Assembly (NCBI GenBank): GCA_028873095.1
Contig: JAGWMU010000004.1
Location: 1 to 46,805 of the forward strand
Origin: Pseudomonadota bacterium
GTDB taxonomy: Bacteria; Pseudomonadota; Gammaproteobacteria; Xanthomonadales; Rhodanobacteraceae
Reading direction: 5' to 3'
Length of the DNA stretch: 46,805 nucleotides
Shown here one piece after another: positions 42,982 through 46,805 of this stretch. The position numbers were made by a program, and so were the translations under genes. The notes under the pieces were generated by a model. It ran no database searches. It had not been told where the DNA came from and worked only from the letters and a program-made list of their open reading frames with translations. Positions within the stretch are counted from its first letter, which is position 1. Each line of letters opens with the position of its first letter.

Positions 42982-44654
42982 CAGTGCACGGCAGGCAAGA
43001 TGTGCCATGTGATCGGTTGCCAGTAGCGGTGGGTGGTATCGAGCGTGGTCGGTAGCGACAAGACATAGGGCGGGAACTTGCCCAGCGCATCCAGGCGCGG
43101 CAGCAGGCGTTCGGCGGCAGCCTTGTGAAACAACGGCTGCTTGTCCTCGGGCAGGTCGCCGTCGATCGCGCGGCGCAGCAGCTGCGACAGCGTGGACGGC
43201 GTGATCACGGCGACCACACGGCCGTCGTCCTTGGACAGTGGATCGGCCAGGGTCGGCCGGCGGCGGCCGATCGCTGCCACCGTGTCGCGCACGGCCTTCG
43301 CATCCGGGGAAAACACAAGCCAGCCGCGCGCACGCGTCAGCATCATCGTATAGCTGCCGTAGTCGGTCGGCACCGTGTCGGTCCAAACCCGATCGCCGCT
43401 GGGCGCGGCGGCGGAGTCGGGGGTGTCGGAGGCCGCTGCGCCGGAGGCGTCGGCGTTGCGGTAACGCGGCCAGGAATTGCCCACGCTGTCCTTGAACAGC
43501 GCGCCCACCGCATCGTCCCAGCGTGCGCCATCAGCTATGGGAACAAGTATCAGCGGTGTGTAGATCGAGCCGCTGGCGAACCAGCACACGGCGGCCGGAT
43601 TGCCGAGAGCGCTGGCCAAGGCGGGATCCACGCGCGCGTTGTCGTGCTGCAAACTTTGCAATGTGGGCCGCAGGCGCTTGAAGTCCAGCGGCGCGCCGAC
43701 GCACAAGCCCGGGTCATCGGGCAGGGCTTGCCACAGACCTGCAGTGTTGAAATCAGCGGCTCTGCCCGGCGCCAGACGCAGGTAACTCGCCCAGTGCAGG
43801 CCATCGAAGTCGAAGCGAAGTGCTTCGATATCCGGGGCATAGTGCTGGTAGTTGAAACTGAGCGCATCGGCATCCACCACCAATGCGTGCTTGCCGCTGA
43901 AATTCTGCAGGCCGAAATGGCTGCGCAGAGGGCTGTCGGCGCGTCCGGATGTCAGCAGTGCCTGCCAGAAGCGGGCACGGTCGGGTGCGTCGCCATAGCC
44001 CTTGCCATCGACCATCGCCGGGTCCGAGAAGAGCACCAGATGGCCGTTGGCGCCGGCGAAGAACACGGAGCGGCCGAGACCGTACTCGAGTTTGTACAAC
44101 GGTGTAGTTTTGCCGCCTGGCAGCGGCAGGGTGCCGACTTCCCTGATGGCGGGATCGCTACCGACGAGGCTTGCGGCGATCTTCAGCAACGGCAACCAGG
44201 CATGGCCGTCGGTGTCGATCATCCAGTGCGACAGACGACCGTCCCTGCCACGCCACAGGGCGATGTCGGCCGGACGGTCCAGCAGCAAGGCAATGGCATC
44301 GTCGCGCAGGCTCAAGCCGTGCTCGTAGGCAATACGCCGCAACGTGCCCTCGATGCCCAACAGATGGCTGTTCTGCTGGTAGTAGAAGACGAAGTCCTCA
44401 GTGAGCACCACTCGCAGCAGCGGCACTTTCAGCAGATCCCTTGGCAGGTCGCGCAGCGAGGTGGAGACGATCAGCGCATCCGGGCGGGCCAGCTTCACAG
44501 GCGCCACGTCCTGCACACGGGCTGGCATGGGTCGGGGCGGATGGATACGCTGCCGCGACCGCCAGGAGATCCCCACAGCCAAGCCGCTGAGCGTGATGAT
44601 GATCGCCGCGACCAAGGTCAGGGGAAGACGCGAATGCGAAGCCGGTCGGGTCAT
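42981..44654 (-). CDS. yfaA: YfaA-like DUF2138 protein (MagA/B type)
   Basis: 557 residues, close to the 562 of E. coli YfaA. One amino-terminal membrane helix ([20 protein letters not shown]) anchors a large periplasmic domain. Recognisable parts are [66 protein letters not shown] cut into shorter conserved pieces, and [26 protein letters not shown] 44654 follows GGAGG 10 bases upstream; an in-frame ATG 27 bp earlier precedes that site. First gene of the operon. Confidence 0.85.
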   Translation of the reverse strand: MTRPASHSRLPLTLVAAIIITLSGLAVGISWRSRQRIHPPRPMPARVQDVAPVKLARPDALIVSTSLRDLPRDLLKVPLLRVVLTEDFVFYYQQNSHLLGIEGTLRRIAYEHGLSLRDDAIALLLDRPADIALWRGRDGRLSHWMIDTDGHAWLPLLKIAASLVGSDPAIREVGTLPLPGGKTTPLYKLEYGLGRSVFFAGANGHLVLFSDPAMVDGKGYGDAPDRARFWQALLTSGRADSPLRSHFGLQNFSGKHALVVDADALSFNYQHYAPDIEALRFDFDGLHWASYLRLAPGRAADFNTAGLWQALPDDPGLCVGAPLDFKRLRPTLQSLQHDNARVDPALASALGNPAAVCWFASGSIYTPLILVPIADGARWDDAVGALFKDSVGNSWPRYRNADASGAAASDTPDSAAAPSGDRVWTDTVPTDYGSYTMMLTRARGWLVFSPDAKAVRDTVAAIGRRRPTLADPLSKDDGRVVAVITPSTLSQLLRRAIDGDLPEDKQPLFHKAAAERLLPRLDALGKFPPYVLSLPTTLDTTHRYWQPITWHILPAVH

Positions 44655-45094
44655 CTGAAGACTTCCTCCATGAAGCAACACGGCTTCGGGCCGGGTCAGG
44701 TGAGCAGTAAGGGAACTCTATCATTACGTACGCCATGCGCATCATGATGCACGCCGGTTGTGCCAGCATTGCGACGAAACGATGTGTGCTTGCGGCAGGC
44801 ATGTGACTTTGGCGTGGCAGGATGGGCGGTAGCGCATCCGCTGCCAACGTGTGCTGTGTGAGCGAGCTTAGGGATTGCCGGCTCCGGCGTGGAGATTAGT
44901 TGGTGTTATCGCGGGTAGGGCAGATCGGGCCACTGCAGTCATGATAAACTTCAGCCCCAGCAGCCTAGGGCTGGCCCGGTGCCGGGCAAGTTGGTCCGAC
45001 TTCGACAGCACGACGAATACCCTTGCGACCTCCATTGTGTCGGCCACAGGGACCTTAAACGGACTGTACCCGCCGGCTGACTCATGGAGTTCCC
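44655..45094. other. 440-bp divergent intergenic region
   Basis: It separates the minus-strand yfa operon from rightward accessory genes. It contains a perfect 12-bp palindrome GCATCATGATGC (44739-44750) and an AT-rich TCTATCATTACGTA stretch near 44720, both reasonable for the operon's control region. I see no supported gene in it. Confidence 0.5.
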
Positions 45095-45812
45095 ATGTAC
45101 GTTAAGAAACTTGTCGACGGCATTCGTCTCGACTTCGACTTCAACCTTTCCCTCAATCGCTACCGCGACCTCATCGCTCGGATAATCTTCGGTCGCCCAT
45201 ACTCGGCGGCGATGGCCGCGGAACGGGCGGGCAAGTTGCCCCCCCCCGAAGATTGATAATGACCTCGTGGATTCCCTCAGGGAGGGCTATGGGCGCGAAG
45301 TATCAGACCTTGCTCGCGTGGCACACCGCCATGTCAACGGGTTGACCTTTGCGTTCTCCTACCTTCGCCCCATCGATGTGTTTGAGGTTGCTTCGATTTC
45401 TGCTCATCGGATGGCAATCGTAGCCCCGGAAGAATATCGTTTGGACGACTATTTCAACGCGCCTCCCGATTCACCCTTTGGCCAGCAGAAGCAAGCCCGC
45501 ATCGACTTGTCGGAACGCATTGGTCAACTGAATTACGACGCCCAAATGGAGTTGCACGCCTTGATGCTGTTGGGACGCGGTGACAGTGGTGACGACTATA
45601 CGGGGGCTATGGAATACGCCCAAAAGGCGCGCGATCAACACATCCCTGATTATCTGGCGGCCAAAAAGACGCTGCACTGGATGCTTGCCGATGGCCTGCG
45701 CATGGTCGGCAAGCCAGGAGAAGCCATCTTGGCTCTCTACCCATCAATGCGGCAGTGGTCGCGCTATCAGGCCACGGAAGAAGACGGCAACTCACTTGGG
45801 CCGTCGCTCTGA
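45095..45812 (+). pseudogene. unknown protein gene, frame broken at a run of nine Cs
   Basis: ATG 45095 with GGAG 5 bases upstream opens a frame (MYVKKLVDGIRLDFDFNLSL and on through RYRDLIARIIFGRPYSAAMA) that reaches nine Cs at 45239-45247 and stops at 45254. The next frame, open from 45186, continues as KIDNDLVDSLREGYGREVSD to 45812. With eight Cs the two join as one protein of 238 residues. The carboxy half is helical with SEL1/TPR-like traits (DYTGAMEYAQKARDQHIPDYLAAKKTLHWMLADGL). I do not recognise the family. Codon use and GC are visibly lower than in the core genes, pointing to acquired DNA. Without the correction, the first start of the second part is GTG 45267. Confidence 0.65.
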
Positions 45813-45962
45813 CCGAACCAAATCGGTTGACGCCAACTGACACCCCAAGACGGTGCCCTCGTGCGAGCGCTCCGGCTTACCTTTTTCTTTCTCGTGCTTC
45901 TGGTCATGAGACGATACTCCAGATCCGCGTAAAGTGGGACATCACGGTAACCAAGCTAGTCG

Positions 45963-46385
45963 ATGATCATGGAAACAGGGACGGTCAGTGACGTTCGGCG
46001 CATCATTCAGGAGCGCGGCGCGATCTGGGCCTATCAACAGTTTCAGCTCGCGCATCCAGAGCTGACGTCATTCCTGCATGGTGCCGCCTGCGAGCACGCC
46101 ATCCATATCATTGAACCAGTCAACGACTGGGCTGAGCTCTGCAGTCAGTTCGACTCGGAAATTCGGCCGATGACCATCAATGTGAAGCTGGTAAGGGACC
46201 CACCGTTGTCGAGAAGGGTAACCCCTGCCTCGAGTGCATTCGACGAGGCATGGATGCTAAACGAGCCCATGCCGCAACTCTGGGTCAATGACCTCTTGTG
46301 CTTGGCCACCCCCGACCTCCCGGAGGGCAGTCTGACCTTTCAGTTCCATCCTGAGGGCTACGTCTTTCAGCACCACGGGTGTTGA
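45963..46385 (+). CDS. unknown protein, probably cut by IS insertion
   Basis: 140 residues as read. No family recognised. Features: DVRRIIQERGAIWAYQQFQLAHPEL near the start, a Cys in HGAACEHAIHII, and a beta-rich end (GSLTFQFHPEGYVFQHHGC). The stop TGA and the last Cys codon lie in the TGT-TGA at 46380-46385, which looks like the terminus of the adjacent IS21-type element, so the true carboxy end is probably missing. Start is ATG 45963 (or 45969) with a weak ribosome binding site. GC is lower than in core genes. Confidence 0.55.
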   Translation: MIMETGTVSDVRRIIQERGAIWAYQQFQLAHPELTSFLHGAACEHAIHIIEPVNDWAELCSQFDSEIRPMTINVKLVRDPPLSRRVTPASSAFDEAWMLNEPMPQLWVNDLLCLATPDLPEGSLTFQFHPEGYVFQHHGC

Positions 46386-46430
46386 CGCCGACTTAAAACT
46401 GACCCGCCGTGCCGATTTAAAACTGACCCG
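46380..46430. mobile_element. terminus of an IS21-family element with two internal direct repeats
   Basis: From TGT at 46380, two 20-bp copies of GCCGAYTTAAAACTGACCCG (46387-46406 and 46411-46430) follow with one mismatch, 24 bp apart. IS21-family ends begin with TG and carry such repeated transposase-binding sites. The istB gene of the element begins its 3' end 65 bp further on. The other terminus is outside the window. Confidence 0.75.
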
Positions 46431-46494
46431 GGAAGAAGACGGCCACGCAAGGTGGCCGCCTGTGGATAACACTACTGTTTGCCGGGCTTGGTGG

Positions 46495-46805
46495 CTAGCT
46501 CGGTGACAGGCCCTCCGCATCGATCGGCAAGTCCGTTTGGGCCTGTTTCCTGGCCGATTCACGCGCCTTGATGCGCTGGCCCGCGGCCTGACTGCTGTGC
46601 CGGTAACGATGCGACTCGTTGCCGGTGGCGAGGATGTGGCAGTGATGCGTGAGCCGGTCGAGCAAAGCCGTGGTCATCTTGGCATCGCCAAAGATGCTGG
46701 CCCACTCGCCGAAGTCCAGGTTGGTGGTGACGATGACGCTGGTGCGCTCGTAGAGCTTGCTCAGCAGGTGGAACAACAAGGAACCACCGCTGGGGCTGAA
46801 GGGCA
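46495..46805 (-). CDS. istB: IS21-family helper ATPase IstB, partial
   Basis: The gene runs in from the right edge; the visible 102 residues are the carboxy part. It reads [53 protein letters not shown] and LATGNES, the conserved end of the IstB AAA+ ATPase with the sensor TTN and the arginine of LLDRLTHH. IstB works with the IstA transposase for target choice. The tail after YRHSS is a longer, basic, variable end. Confidence 0.92.
   Translation of the reverse strand, partial: PFSPSGGSLLFHLLSKLYERTSVIVTTNLDFGEWASIFGDAKMTTALLDRLTHHCHILATGNESHRYRHSSQAAGQRIKARESARKQAQTDLPIDAEGLSPS

Noticed and set aside
44875..45105. 76-codon ORF upstream of the C-tract gene
   Set aside because: No ribosome binding site, no recognisable motif, and it overlaps the start of a better-supported gene.

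Overview
The window is a high-GC gammaproteobacterial chromosome segment. Several gene orders and protein types point to the Xanthomonadales (Lysobacterales), most likely the Rhodanobacteraceae: smc-zipA, smpB/ratA-ratB/bamE with a divergent fur, and folC-dedD-cvpA-purF. The genus is an inference. Translation, chromosome, envelope and nucleotide-synthesis genes are interleaved with accessory modules for metal resistance, anaerobic respiration and protease inhibition, and with mobile-element debris.

Left part (1-9234): the end of an asparagine synthetase gene, prfB with its autoregulatory +1 frameshift, a secreted protein built of seven exact 11-residue His-containing repeats, lysS, a YciI-like gene, bolA, smc and zipA.

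9235-14277: a membrane-anchored RquA-like methyltransferase gene lies directly upstream of frdABCD, a four-subunit Escherichia coli-type quinol:fumarate reductase. RquA makes rhodoquinone from ubiquinone, so the five genes read as a self-contained rhodoquinone/fumarate respiration module for an organism expected to make only ubiquinone. A 13-codon leader ORF with a strong ribosome binding site precedes rquA. A small heat-shock protein gene follows frdD.

14278-21332: two overlapping ArnT-like membrane glycosyltransferase genes, then a mercury resistance unit (merR divergent from merTPA, with a textbook 19-bp-spacer mer promoter), then a 59-codon ORF coupled to an orphan IS66-type TnpA.

21333-36419: an AhpD-like gene, smpB, ratA-ratB, bamE and fur. 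These are followed by a repeat-rich gap and a second MerR-type regulator, probably leaderless, coupled to a copper-type P1B ATPase whose amino end carries two YHS domains. Next come folC-dedD-cvpA-purF, a DUF455 ferritin-like gene and a TPR protein with two DTG aspartic-protease motifs. Last is a CSS-EAL c-di-GMP phosphodiesterase gene broken by a run of seven Gs. Two REP-type inverted doublets flank the folC-purF block.

36592-44654: a five-gene minus-strand operon matching E. coli yfaATSQP and the Pseudomonas mag locus, centred on a bacterial alpha-2-macroglobulin with a CxEQ thioester motif. Right end (45095-46805): lower-GC accessory DNA with a gene broken at a run of nine Cs, an unknown ORF that ends inside the terminus of an IS21-family element, and that element's IstB gene running off the window.

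I see no tRNA, rRNA or CRISPR array.
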